DNA from: Rana temporaria
Taxonomy: Eukaryota > Chordata > Amphibia > Anura > Ranidae
DNA length: 64,000 nt
Assembly: GCF_905171775.1 (NCBI RefSeq)
Contig: NC_053494.1
Span: forward strand, 199,562,044-199,626,043
Direction: 5' to 3'
Part shown: in pieces, positions 55,601-61,341 of the stretch
Position numbering within the stretch: position 1 is the stretch's first letter
Layout: each line of letters starts with the position of its first letter
Made by a program: the position numbers and the translations under genes
The notes under the pieces: generated by a model
The model's input: the letters and a program-made list of their open reading frames with translations, nothing else
The model's database searches: none
Told to the model about the DNA's origin: nothing

Positions 55601-57166
55601 TTTTTTTACACCTGTAAGGCACAAGCCATTATGAAATACTTACCTTAAAACGAGGTGTAGAGAACTTACCTTATCCACGCCGAGCGAGATGTCATCTTGC
55701 CTCGGCGTGTCTTCCGCATATCGCCGCTCCAGCGCTGTGATTGGCTGGAGCGGCGATGTCGTCACTCCCGCGCATGCGTGCAGGAGATTTCATTCCGGCA
55801 AGGTCCGGCGGCTGCCGACCCTTTAGCCGAGGATACCCGCTGCGCATGCGGCGCTACAATCATCTGCGCATTGCGAGGGGAATATCTCCTAAACCGTACA
55901 GGTTTAGGAGATATTCTCTATACCTAGAGGTTAGCCTTATTATAGGCTTACCTGTAGGTAAAAGTGGTAGTAAAGATTTTACTACCACTTTAAGGTGAAA
56001 AAACATTTTCCTTTACAACTCCTTTAAGACTATATTACATGTTACAGCAAAACTGTTTGTTTGTGTTTTTTATTACTTTTTGACACTTTTTTTTTTGGTT
56101 TACTATGTACCCCATACTCATTCAGATGCGGGAGGTGGGACCTGGGGGGCCCCTTGTTAAAGGGTACTTCCAGATTCCGATAAGCCCTCAGACCTCACAA
56201 CTACTGCCCAGGGTTGTGGGGATGAGGCCCTTGTCCCCATTAACATGGGGACAAGGTGCTTTGGGGTGGGGGGTGAGAGCCCCGAAGCACCCAACCCCCC
56301 AGGTTGAGGGTATATGACCTGGTATGGTTCAGGAGGGACCTGCCAGGCTGCATGCTTGGATAAAGTTCTGGAGATTACTGTGAAACCCTATTTTGCATCC
56401 GTCTGGTGGATCGGATAAAAACGAACAGATGGTTTGTTTTCATCCAATCCCCCATAGCAGAGATCTGACTGGTCCGCATTTGCACAGTGCATGGAGCTAT
56501 CCCCGCAGGGCAAGCGGGTGTTTAAAAGCGGATCCTCACGGGATCTGCATGTGTGAAAGTGGTTATAAACCCTTTACAACCACTTTAGCCTACAGGCAAG
56601 CCTAGATTAAGGCTTACCTGTAGGTGCTTGAAATATCTTCCAGACCTGCACAGTCTAGGAGATATTTGCAAATCGCCGTAGGGCGATTTCTCCTGCGCAT
56701 GCGCTGCAGTAAGAAAGGGCACGCTGTGCCGTTTCTATCTCGGGTCATGCCGTTAAAGGCGGCTCATGCGCGAAAGTGACGTCACACGACTCCGGCCAGT
56801 CACAGCGCCGGAGTTCGTGGCCCCGGAAGGAAGAGGGGTGAAGAATGGGCACTCGCTACTAGCGAGGAAGACGGGGACATCGCGGGCTTCTCCTGCAGGT
56901 AAGTGTCACATAATGGGCTATTATTTGATGCATAGTAGCCCATTATGCTTTACCTTTACAGGGAAACAGGAAGTAACACCCATCAGGGTTTACTTGCTCT
57001 TGAAAGGGGCCTAACATAAAATGGTCTGCTTTGTGTTTTACATTTTATGTTTTATTTTTTTCTGCAGGCAACGACAAAACTGGGGGATCTCATCAATGCT
57101 TTGGATCGCTTTGAACCACACAATGCTCACCTCTATTACAATATGTCTTTAGCTTTTAGTAGAATG
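31482..57166 (+). CDS. ttc21b: Tetratricopeptide repeat protein 21 (IFT139), 5' eight exons
   Basis: TTC21B/IFT139 is a TPR-repeat subunit of the IFT-A complex that drives retrograde transport in cilia (family knowledge). Eight exons join in frame to 897 nt, 299 codons, about the first quarter of the roughly 1300-residue protein. Exons 2-8 carry the N-terminal TPR array, with diagnostic stretches such as LYYAGLFLWHVGRHDKAREY and MKLQLALQDWEQTVETA. Similarity is highest to vertebrate TTC21B, but some positions (HHVQ, IQDLE, RKT, LYYAG) agree better with TTC21A, so the paralogue call is not certain. Introns are GT-AG except a GC-AG intron after exon 7. The gene runs out of the window; the DIRS element lies in intron 8 in the same orientation. 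It is divergent from ubxn4. Confidence 0.88.
31561..31650. repeat. tandem repeat with nuclear-receptor half-sites in ttc21b-like intron 1
   Basis: Two near copies of a CTCACACTGTGACCCC-GGAGGTCA unit. AGGTCAGAGGTCA (31611-31623) is a perfect DR1; further AGGTCA and TGACCC half-sites flank it. Confidence 0.5.
31741..32351. mobile_element. inverted-repeat element, host of a nested hAT
   Basis: GTTTCGTCACATATGGCGAC and GTCGCCGTATGTGACGAAAC are inverted and frame 31741-32351. The TATGGCGGCGTC block near 32278 mirrors GACGCCGCCATA near 31804. No coding capacity. Confidence 0.6.
31820..32142. mobile_element. hAT-like element with perfect 8-bp duplication
   Basis: Ends TAGGGTTGCCACCT and AGGTGGCAACCGTA. 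Target duplication ATATGCGT at 31812-31819 and 32143-32150. 323 bp, non-coding. Confidence 0.85.
32640..32830. mobile_element. family I palindromic element
   Basis: GTCAGCAGCTACAG faces TAGCTGCTGAC. Two consensus donors CAGGTAAGT occur at 32649-32657 and 32728-32736. Relatives lie at about 2090, 20330, 35940 and 50390. Confidence 0.5.
33028..33240 (+). mobile_element. hAT-like remnant (CAGGGGTGGCCAACC end)
   Basis: The end sequence and the GTGGCCCGCGG block are typical of widespread vertebrate hAT/Charlie-type elements. The other end was not found. Confidence 0.45.
33433..33562 (+). CDS. ttc21b: ttc21b-like coding exon 2
   Basis: Encodes residues 9-51, ALINYYCQEKYFHHVQ to AFGMLMEG, the conserved N terminus of TTC21 proteins. 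Acceptor CTTTTTAG, donor GTAATTGA, ending in phase 1. Confidence 0.94.
33636..34059. mobile_element. family F MITE nested in family E
   Basis: Ends GAGGCCGCGTACACACGG and CCGTGTGTACGCTGCCTC. Shares AAGTCGACGCATGCTTGGAA with the copies at 19797 and 37220. Confidence 0.75.
34300..35021. mobile_element. family C MITE, copy 4, nested in family E
   Basis: Ends GGGCCAGATTCTCATAG and GAGAATCTGGCCC. It interrupts the GAGAAC/GTTCTC palindromic centre of the E element. Confidence 0.78.
35238..35348 (+). CDS. ttc21b: ttc21b-like coding exon 3
   Basis: Encodes residues 52-88 with the hallmark SDVSLCSLMALIYAHKKS. Acceptor TTCTACAG, donor GTAATTTT; phases fit exons 2 and 4. Confidence 0.94.
35480..35920. 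repeat. family K-like palindromic repeat
   Basis: Shares CCTGCAAGCAGCATCTTT, GCCCATTGAAATGAATGG and GGCCGCTAG blocks with about 23500-23700. Non-coding. Confidence 0.45.
35930..36330. mobile_element. family I element, reverse-type arrangement
   Basis: AAAGTCAGCAGCTACG faces CGTAGCTGCTGACTTT-like sequence at 35945-35985. A CTGGTAAGT donor-like site lies at 36294-36302. Confidence 0.5.
36471..36953. mobile_element. family H long-hairpin MITE
   Basis: Ends TTAAAGCGGGAGTTCACCC and GGTGAACCTCCACTTTAA. Arms at about 36560-36705 and 36720-36852 are nearly perfect inverted repeats, e.g. GGCGTTCCTATTTGATTGAC against GTCAATCAAATAGGAACGCC. Confidence 0.75.
37220..37515 (-). mobile_element. family F MITE, reverse copy
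   Basis: Reverse of the 19797 copy, sharing CATGCGTCGACTTGATTCTG; the end GTGTACGAGGC lies near 37502. Confidence 0.6.
37516..37927. other. unassigned intron 3 sequence with short tandem blocks
   Basis: About 37845-37930 repeats a CCCCAGCTTATTAGTACCCC-like unit of roughly 37 bp two to three times. Nothing else was recognised. Confidence 0.4.
37928..39557. mobile_element. composite: family A copy broken by family H with a captured family A end
   Basis: The A element starts TTAACCACTTAAGCCCCGG at 37928, stops near 38004 at CTTCGATTTAAA, and resumes at 39003 with CTGACAATTGCGCGG. The interruption is a family H element whose last 60 bp occur twice (38481-38540 and 38945-39004). Between them sits a reversed family A end. 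Confidence 0.65.
39593..39858. repeat. inverted repeats (AGAAAAGTTACCCCAGGGGG arms)
   Basis: AGAAAAGTTACCCCAGGGGG at 39593 onward is inverted at 39831-39859 (CCCCCTGGGGTAACTTTTCT). The core-like hammerhead sequence lies between the arms. Confidence 0.65.
39650..39685 (-). ncRNA. hammerhead-like core without a visible stem I
   Basis: The minus strand reads CTGAAGA, then a GACC/GGTC stem, GAAA, the palindromic CGCG and TC. That is a full catalytic core with a consensus GAAA, but the flanks do not pair as stem I, so it may be a chance match or a rearranged remnant. Confidence 0.3.
39859..40686. mobile_element. hAT-like element filled with TTCGAA-type low-complexity sequence
   Basis: Ends TAGACATGTGCA and TGCACATGCCTA; 8-bp duplication AACTTTTC at 39851-39858 and 40687-40694. 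The interior is degenerate AATTTCGAA/TTTCCGAAT sequence throughout. Confidence 0.8.
40857..41023 (+). CDS. ttc21b: ttc21b-like coding exon 4
   Basis: Encodes residues 89-144, including KALYYAGLFLWHVGRHDKAR and a TPR helix pair ending RMIKISNGDKD. Acceptor ATTTGTAG, donor GTAAGTAG, leaving phase 0. Confidence 0.95.
41085..42756 (+). mobile_element. family A TTAA element with nested family C
   Basis: From TTAACCACTTCAGCCCCGG to CCTTAAGCGGTTAA. The family C copy at 41852-42570 interrupts its GC-rich right part; without it the element is about 950 bp. Confidence 0.75.
41852..42570. mobile_element. family C MITE, copy 5, nested in family A
   Basis: Starts GGGGCAGATCTACATAC and ends TTTGTGAAACTACCCC, with the family's CGCATGC core and AAACGACGT motifs. 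Confidence 0.65.
42757..43079. other. unassigned intron 4 sequence
   Basis: No gene was seen. The 3' part continues beyond the hAT insertion at 44136, so it belongs to the pre-insertion sequence. Confidence 0.4.
43080..44135. mobile_element. hAT element with GTTCTTGG duplication and internal minisatellite
   Basis: Ends CAGTGGCGGCTGGTG and CACCGCCACTA; the 8-bp duplication GTTCTTGG lies at 43072-43079 and 44136-44143. The terminal CAGTG/CACTA suits hAT ends with one mutation. No transposase was seen. Confidence 0.85.
43160..43665. repeat. minisatellite (23-bp then 25-bp units) inside the hAT element
   Basis: About nine units of GTTTGTCCCCTCAAATGCC type (23 bp) are followed by about eleven of GTTTGTGTCCCCTAAAATGC type (25 bp), a clean switch of unit at about 43385. 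Confidence 0.92.
44325..44970. mobile_element. family G MITE split by a family C copy
   Basis: The left part has CCCTTTCACACGGGCGGACC and the ATGTCAGCGG/CCGCTGACAT hairpin. Family C sequence (GATTCAGGTAGG onward, with AACGTATGACATTTACG) runs about 44475-44925, and GGCCGTTCAGGTCCGCCGTC then resumes family G. Confidence 0.6.
44970..45300. mobile_element. hAT/Charlie-like remnant
   Basis: GCGGCCCGAGGGCCAGATGT at the left and TTTGGAGACCCCTGCC at the right are familiar ends of a vertebrate hAT family. The interior is non-coding. Confidence 0.5.
45408..46440. mobile_element. family H long-hairpin MITE with nested family D
   Basis: Ends AAAGCGGAGGTTTACCCTAA and TTAGGGTGAACCTCCGCTTT. Arms at about 45924-46165 and 46185-46415 form a roughly 230-bp hairpin. 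Family D copy 2 is inserted near its left end. Confidence 0.75.
45439..45923. mobile_element. family D TA-flanked MITE, copy 2
   Basis: CCGTATTTATCGGCGTATA and CCGATAAATACGG with TA on both sides. Inner hairpin around GTCCTGGACGTACAGGAC. Confidence 0.82.
46534..46656 (+). CDS. ttc21b: ttc21b-like coding exon 5
   Basis: Encodes residues 145-185 (GLVLKGWLDLTCGREAY to VFAMMGK). 123 nt, phase 0 at both ends; acceptor GTTATTACAG, donor GTAGGTTT. Confidence 0.94.
47398..47700. repeat. minisatellite, unit near 23 bp (TGCCCATCCGTGCCGCCTAT)
   Basis: At least seven identical 23-bp units are followed by degenerate ones (47570-47700). Shorter blocks of GCCCACTGGACCACCAGGGA occur at 47187-47225. Confidence 0.9.
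47788..48286. mobile_element. family D TA-flanked MITE, copy 3
   Basis: CTGTATTTATCGGCGTATA and GATAAATACGG, TA on both sides. Inner hairpin with GACGTCCTGGACGTACAGGA. Confidence 0.82.
48603..49326. mobile_element. family C MITE, copy 7, with TAT duplication
   Basis: GGCCCAGATTCACATAC and GTGAATCCGGGCC, flanked by TAT at 48600-48602 and 49327-49329. Confidence 0.82.
49336..50357 (+). mobile_element. family A TTAA element with internal (AT)n
   Basis: TTAACCACTTAAGACCCGG to CCTTAAGTGGTTAA. An (AT)n tract at about 49616-49672 expands the A/T run present in other copies. Confidence 0.82.
50380..50600. repeat. family I palindrome and family J end
   Basis: GTCAGCAGCTACAAATCC faces GCAGCTGCTGACTTT. 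GGTGAAAAAACACGAAGG near 50562 resembles a family J end. Confidence 0.45.
50682..51073 (-). mobile_element. family D TA-flanked MITE, copy 4
   Basis: TCGTATTTATCGGGGTATT and CCGATAAATACGG, TA on both sides; inverted and shorter than the other copies. It lies 100 bp upstream of exon 6. Confidence 0.78.
51174..51331 (+). CDS. ttc21b: ttc21b-like coding exon 6
   Basis: Encodes residues 186-237 (AHYYELRQNYSGALEAVNK to DWEQTVETALR). Acceptor CTGTTTCAG. The donor is AG/GTCCAG, a weak one, leaving phase 2; the frame with exon 7 is correct. Confidence 0.92.
51493..52508 (-). mobile_element. family A TTAA element, reverse full-length copy
   Basis: TTAACCACTTCCCGACGG to CTTAAGTGGTTAA; reverse relative to the 18068 copy, including a C run near 51607. 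Confidence 0.82.
52509..53257. other. unassigned intron 6 sequence upstream of a hammerhead-like locus
   Basis: GAAGTTCCTTCAA and TTGAAGGAACTT near 52526 and 52785 form inverted repeats, with GCGCAAACTTG / CAAGTTTGCGC inside, so an unclassified palindromic element lies at about 52515-52810. The remainder may belong to the hammerhead-bearing element. Confidence 0.4.
53258..53321 (+). ncRNA. decayed hammerhead ribozyme-like sequence
   Basis: Stem I distal helix GCTGCT/AGCAGC (53258-53263 with 53316-53321), core CTAAAGA in place of CUGANGA (G5 to A), stem II GATTA/TAATC (53276-53280 with 53295-53299), then GAAA, CGCG and TT. Helices differ in sequence from the 17501 locus but keep pairing. The G5 change should abolish cleavage. 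Confidence 0.45.
53349..53879. mobile_element. family C MITE, copy 8, left-truncated
   Basis: CGACGTGATTGACG and the GGCGCATGCGCC core, ending TTTTGTGGATCTGCCCC. The left terminus is missing. Confidence 0.65.
54166..54630. mobile_element. family H MITE, reverse of the 14834 copy
   Basis: TTTAAAGTGGAGTTTCC and GGAACTCCGCTTTAA ends. The CATCTGGAAATGCCTGTTGC block is the reverse complement of the 14834 copy. Confidence 0.7.
54631..54974. other. unassigned intron 6 sequence
   Basis: No feature was seen up to the exon 7 acceptor. Confidence 0.35.
54975..55059 (+). CDS. ttc21b: ttc21b-like coding exon 7, GC donor
   Basis: Encodes residues 238-266 (LLQKDNHNLEAIRILALHYL to GNVHE). The acceptor is TTCACACAG. 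The only donor keeping frame with exon 8 is GAG/GCAAGT, a consensus GC-type 5' splice site. Confidence 0.9.
55150..55574 (-). mobile_element. family J element, reverse copy
   Basis: AACATGTTATTATTACCTCC and CTCTGCAG/TTGCACAGAG arms in reverse. A consensus donor CAGGTAAGT lies at 55488-55496 on the plus strand, at the other arm. Confidence 0.55.
55575..55996. mobile_element. family K element
   Basis: Begins AAGCGGTTGTATACCCGC and ends TACTACCACTTTAA. Hairpin TCTCCTAAACC/GGTTTAGGAGA near 55885. Confidence 0.5.
55997..56559. other. unassigned intron 7 sequence
   Basis: CCTTGTCCCC and GGGGACAAGG near 56230-56252 form a short hairpin. No gene was seen. Confidence 0.35.
56560..57010. mobile_element. 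family K element upstream of exon 8
   Basis: TTTACAACCACTTTAGCC and CCTACAGGCAAGCC at the left. A consensus donor CAGGTAAGT lies at 56896-56904. It ends 58 bp before exon 8. Confidence 0.5.
57068..57166 (+). CDS. ttc21b: ttc21b-like coding exon 8, last in window
   Basis: Encodes residues 267-299 (ATTKLGDLINALDRFEPHN to LAFSRM), matching the TTC21B stretch that ends LAFSRT. Acceptor TTTCTGCAG, donor GTAAGGGT. No exon 9 was found before the DIRS element. Confidence 0.92.
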
Positions 57167-57499
57167 GTAAGGGTTACATTTCTTACTTTCTGCTCAAATG
57201 GAATTGCTTTGTTGTGTCTTCATTTCAGTTTTAAAATTTCTTGCTTATTGTACTGATTATTTAACCCCTTAACACCACCTCCTGGCATCCCTTTGAGTGG
57301 GTCTTAAAGCCCTGGAGGCGGCTATATCAAGTCTTTGGCTTTCATAATATTCACATGATCAGGAACCCATCCTGCTGGCTCCTGATTAGAAGCCTTGACT
57401 GAGAGCTGTTGGTGACAGCTCTGTCAGTGTGCTTGGAGCGTGCAGTGAGTGCGCCCCCAGTACACCCTTTCATGCCACCATAGACTCATATGTGCAGTA
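57167..57499. other. start of ttc21b-like intron 8, unassigned
   Basis: No exon or repeat boundary was recognised. Confidence 0.35.
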
Positions 57500-58476
57500 C
57501 TGTGTTTCCCCGAAAATAAGCCCGGGTCTTATATTAATTTTGGCAACCTAAAACACACTAGGGCTTATTTTTGGGGGATGTCTTATTTTTTTACGATATG
57601 TACAATGATCTTAATGTGGTTGTAACCCTAAAAAAAAAAAAAAAATCCTTTTCCTTTAAATCATAATAGATTGCATAGTGCTTCTGCTGTGTCATTTATC
57701 TAGTGGGTCCCCTGTCTTATCCCCCCCCTCCCCCTCCCTGTCAGGTGGTCAGAACCTAAGACGCATCCTAAAATCCAGCCTCATAGAATTACCGTATGCA
57801 ATTACATTTTTAGGAATGTGGGGTGCAGTGTTTCTCCCTTTGTGATTTCTTTGTGGGCATTACCCGTTCCTTTTTACGGGCATTACCCGTACCATTACCC
57901 GTACCTTTCTTTTAGCTGACCTGGCGGTCGCATGGTCTCCTTGGGCTCTTCTCTGCTCCGGGATCCCCGGTGGTGTTGGCCCGCTCCGTGCACTGGAAGG
58001 GGATGCCGTGGGCGTCGGGTGGGAGGAGGGGGGAGCTTGTGTCCCGCTGGCATCTGTCCGCTCTGTGCACCGAGGAGGGAGGGGCAGAGGGGGGAGCCGC
58101 TGTCTTACTGGCATTGGCCCGCTCCGTGCACTGGGAGGGGGTGGCCACGGGCGTCGGGCGCAAGGAGAGTGGAGAAGGGGGGAGACGGTGTCCCGCTGGC
58201 ATCTGTGCGCTGAGGAGGGAGGGGCTGCGGGCATCGGGCGGGAAGAAAGTGGAGGGGGGGAGCCGCTGTCTCACTGGCGTTGCCCAGCTCCGTGCACTGT
58301 GGAGGGGGGGCGGGTGTCAGCCAGGAGGAGAGGAGAAGACCTCCAAGGTGGATTAAAACATTTTTTAACACAATTTACTAGGGCTTATTTTCGGGGTAGG
58401 GCTTATATTGCAGCCCTCCCCGAAAATCCTGCTAGGTCTTATTTTCAGGGGTAGGTCTTATTTTCGGGGAACACGA
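57500..58476. mobile_element. TA-flanked element (CTGTGTTTCCCCGAAAATAAG-type ends)
   Basis: CTGTGTTTCCCCGAAAATAA and TTATTTTCGGGGAACACG are inverted with TA at both sides, a mariner-like arrangement known from tetrapod repeats. The interior (about 57920-58330) is four GC-rich imperfect repeats around CCGCTCCGTGCACTG. Confidence 0.7.
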
Positions 58477-58599
58477 TAGCTAGGTGTTAAAGCTCACATT
58501 TCTTGCTGTTGCATATATACGTTGAGCAGTTGGCAAAAGGTTAAAGAAGCACTCCTGCTAAATTTGCACAGCCGCCACAGTAGGCACCTGTATTCTTTC

Positions 58600-59001
58600 T
58601 AAATGTGTCCGGAAGGTTTTACCCGCCTTCACGACCAGGCCATATTTTGCAATACAGCACTGCATTACTTTGTGCAGTCGTTCGAAGCTGTACCCAAATA
58701 AAATGTCCTTTTTTTCCCCCCACAAATAGAGCTATTTTTTGGTGGTTTTTGATCACCGCTACAGTTTTTTTTTATTTTTTGCACTATAGACAAAAAATGT
58801 CAATTAAAAAAATAAAATAAAAATAAAAATATATTTTTTACTTTCTTCTTTACCACTTTCATACAGGGCACTTATACACCTTCCCACCCAGACCAATTTT
58901 TAGCTTTCAGCGCTGTTGCACTTTGAATGGCAATTGCGCGGTCATGCTACACTGTACCCAAACTAAATTTTTATCATTTTGTTCCCACAAATAGAGCTTT
59001 C
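58600..59001 (+). mobile_element. family A-like copies, last one cut by the DIRS element
   Basis: Two partial forward family A left regions (from about 58612 and 58858). The second reads CACAAATAGAGCTTTC and then switches to the DIRS terminus, so the DIRS insertion split it. Confidence 0.6.
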
Positions 59002-59055
59002 CTGACGCATTCATGGCAGCACACACTGGGTTGTGACTCCGCCCCCACAACCTGA

Positions 59056-59076
59056 CAGGATTGGTTAGCTATAAAT
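59056..59076 (+). promoter_or_regulatory. CCAAT/TATA-like promoter in the DIRS terminal repeat
   Basis: An inverted CCAAT (GATTGG) lies just upstream of TATAAAT at 59070-59076, about 70 bp inside the element. A start site around 59100 would fit. Inference from motif spacing only. Confidence 0.4.
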
Positions 59077-59797
59077 CTGAAGGGGAGACACCCGGCATCA
59101 TTCTCTTTTTTATCCTCACCTGACTAGGATGTGGACGTACAGCTATGCCTCCTACCGCTATCGCCCCAGCAGGTTCAGCCTCTCCTGTTTGGAAGTCCCC
59201 CCTGTACAGTCTCTAAATGAGCTTTATGGGGGGATCCCCGCTCTGGTGATCTCAGGGGCTAAAATCCCGGCAAATTCCTGGCATCTACAAGCTCTAAATG
59301 TGCTTAGAATCCGGCAGTGGGTCTCCCTCTTAATCAGGTAATTTTTTGCCTCTGCATCTTGTGTAACTTTAAACATTCGTTTTTTGTCAGCTCTGCTGTT
59401 ACCTTTTTTGTTGCAGGCTTGCTGGGCTGTATTGTCCCACGGCCCCCCCCCCGCTCACCGCGTCCCCCTGTCCGCTCTGGGCATGTCTGCAGCATTCTGA
59501 TGATGCTGCAGGTCTCCCTCGCCCTCATCCAAGATGGCGACGGGACGCGCGCGGCGCTACTGCGCATGCGCGATGACGTCATCAGCGCCGCGACGGCGGC
59601 GCCGAATTTAAAAGGGCAGAATTGTATTTTCCCTTTTTCCTGGCTTCTGCTCTGCCGTTTTCTCTGGGAATTTTTCCTCCAAGGTAAGCAGCTCCTCTCC
59701 CCTTCCAGGCTTCCTTCCTATTTATTCTACCCTTTCCTTTTATAATAACTCCTTTTTTGCCTTCACCAGCTCCCATTCTGCTGCTGTCTACTTCTCC

Positions 59798-61341
59798 ATG
59801 GAACCCACTGCCCTAGCAGATCACTTCCAGCAAACTAGGTATGGAGGCCATCAGTAGCGTAAGTACTGAAGAGACAAAAGAGAGCCGGCCACTGAACACT
59901 GCCCTTTTTTTGCAGTCCCATCAGGCCCAGAGACGCAAGCCCACGACGCAGGGAAAGGTCCAGGCATGCGTCAACTAGGAGGTCCCACAGGAGTCGGTCA
60001 AGATCATCCTCCCGTTACCACCGATCAAGGCATAGCCGATCACGCCATAGCCGCTCCCGTCGCAGCCGGTCCCACCGCAGACGGTCTCCCTCAACGCACC
60101 GTGAACATTACCATGCCCGTCCTGCAGCAAACGCTTGCTGGGTATGCGGTGCTACGGCAATGCCAGGGAAACTAGCCTGTCACTCCTGCTTCAATGAAGC
60201 AACAAAAGAAAGGGAGACGGATGCTGGAGTCGCTTCTGATCGCACAAGAGAACCTGCGCAGGAAGCAGCCTGGTCCATGACCCCTCTGGCCTGCGATGAA
60301 CCCACCCCGGGGACTTCTTCAGCCTTCAGTCCGTATGCCCAGCAGGCAGGAACCTTTCTCGATCAAGAGGAGCATGACATGTTGTCAGGCTTTGATTTTG
60401 GCCTGGTCGAACCCTTTGCACGTTCGGTTAAGGAGGCCATAGGCTGGGAAGAACCTGTGGCGGAACCACCGAAGGTTGGAAAATACTTCCCAGAATTAAG
60501 GAGGGACCCTGAACTGTTCCCCTTCATTGAGGAATTGGAGGACCTCATCAAGGACGAATGGGAAAAACCAGATAAGCGGCCTGGTATGTCCAATAAACTC
60601 GCTAAGCTGTATCCTCTGAAGGAGTCTAAAATCTCTTCCCTCATCAACGCTCCCATCGTTGATTCATCCCTAATGCGGCTCGCCAGGCATGTCACCCTGC
60701 CTATAGAAGACGCAGTCTCGTTCCGAGATGTTCTCGATCGCAAGATCGACTTGGAGCTAAAGAAAGCATACTCGTCGGCAGGGGGTGCTTGCAGACCAGC
60801 TATTACCACTGCGGCTGTTGCCAGAGCCATTTCCACATGGGCAGCCCAGGCGGAGAGGGCCCTCCAAGAAGGTACGGACCAGGGGAAGGTGATATCCTCC
60901 TTACAGGAAATCAGACTGGCAGGCGATTTTGTGGCAGGAGCTTCAGTAGACGCTATTCGCTCCTCGGCTAGATCCATGCTAGCCTCTGTGATGGCCCGCA
61001 GAGCCCTATGGCTGAAACCCTGGGTCGCTGACACAGCATCAAAGTCCAATTGGTGCAAGATACCATACGATGGCACAAACTTATTCGGCGCTAAGTTAGA
61101 CTCGGCGATCTCCAAGGTCACTGGAGGGAAGTCAGGGCTTATCCCCTCGGATAGGAGGCCCAAGCCTCAGAAGGGTCCCCCCTTCAGGCGAAACCTTCCT
61201 GACAGATACAGAGAGGCCAGAACCTATCGACCCAACAGGGACTTTAGGAGAGATTGGAGAAGCTGGAAGAATACTCGCCCTCCCTTTGCAAGGGCTCAGA
61301 ATACCAAGGCCACCGCAGGTGACCAGCCAAAGTCCTTTTGA
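59798..61341 (+). CDS. DIRS gag-like protein, spliced (77-nt intron)
   Basis: ATG at 59798 opens a 41-nt exon (MEPTALADHFQQT). The donor AG/GTATGG at 59839 and the acceptor TTTTTTTGCAG at 59915 remove 77 nt; unspliced reading stops at once. The joined frame gives 488 residues: an arginine/serine-rich region (about 17-76, many RS/SR dipeptides and HSRSRHSRSRRSRS), a possible zinc knuckle C88-x2-C91-x10-C102-x2-C105, and a gag-like helical region. Without splicing, the first ATG is at 60160 and would lose the RS domain and half of the zinc motif. Gag probably packages element RNA; the RS region could recruit nuclear or splicing factors (inference). The end overlaps the RT frame. Confidence 0.72.
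59839..59915 (+). other. predicted 77-nt intron in DIRS gag
   Basis: Begins GTATGGAGG and ends CCCTTTTTTTGCAG, with a strong polypyrimidine tract. It contains in-frame stops, and its removal restores frame exactly. Introns have been reported in other DIRS-like elements. Confidence 0.65.

Noticed and set aside
57860..58454. Long overlapping frames on both strands
   Set aside because: GC-rich repeats lack stop codons; there is no domain and no conserved start.
60363..61163. A 266-codon frame antisense to DIRS gag
   Set aside because: A shadow of the gag frame with no recognisable domain.
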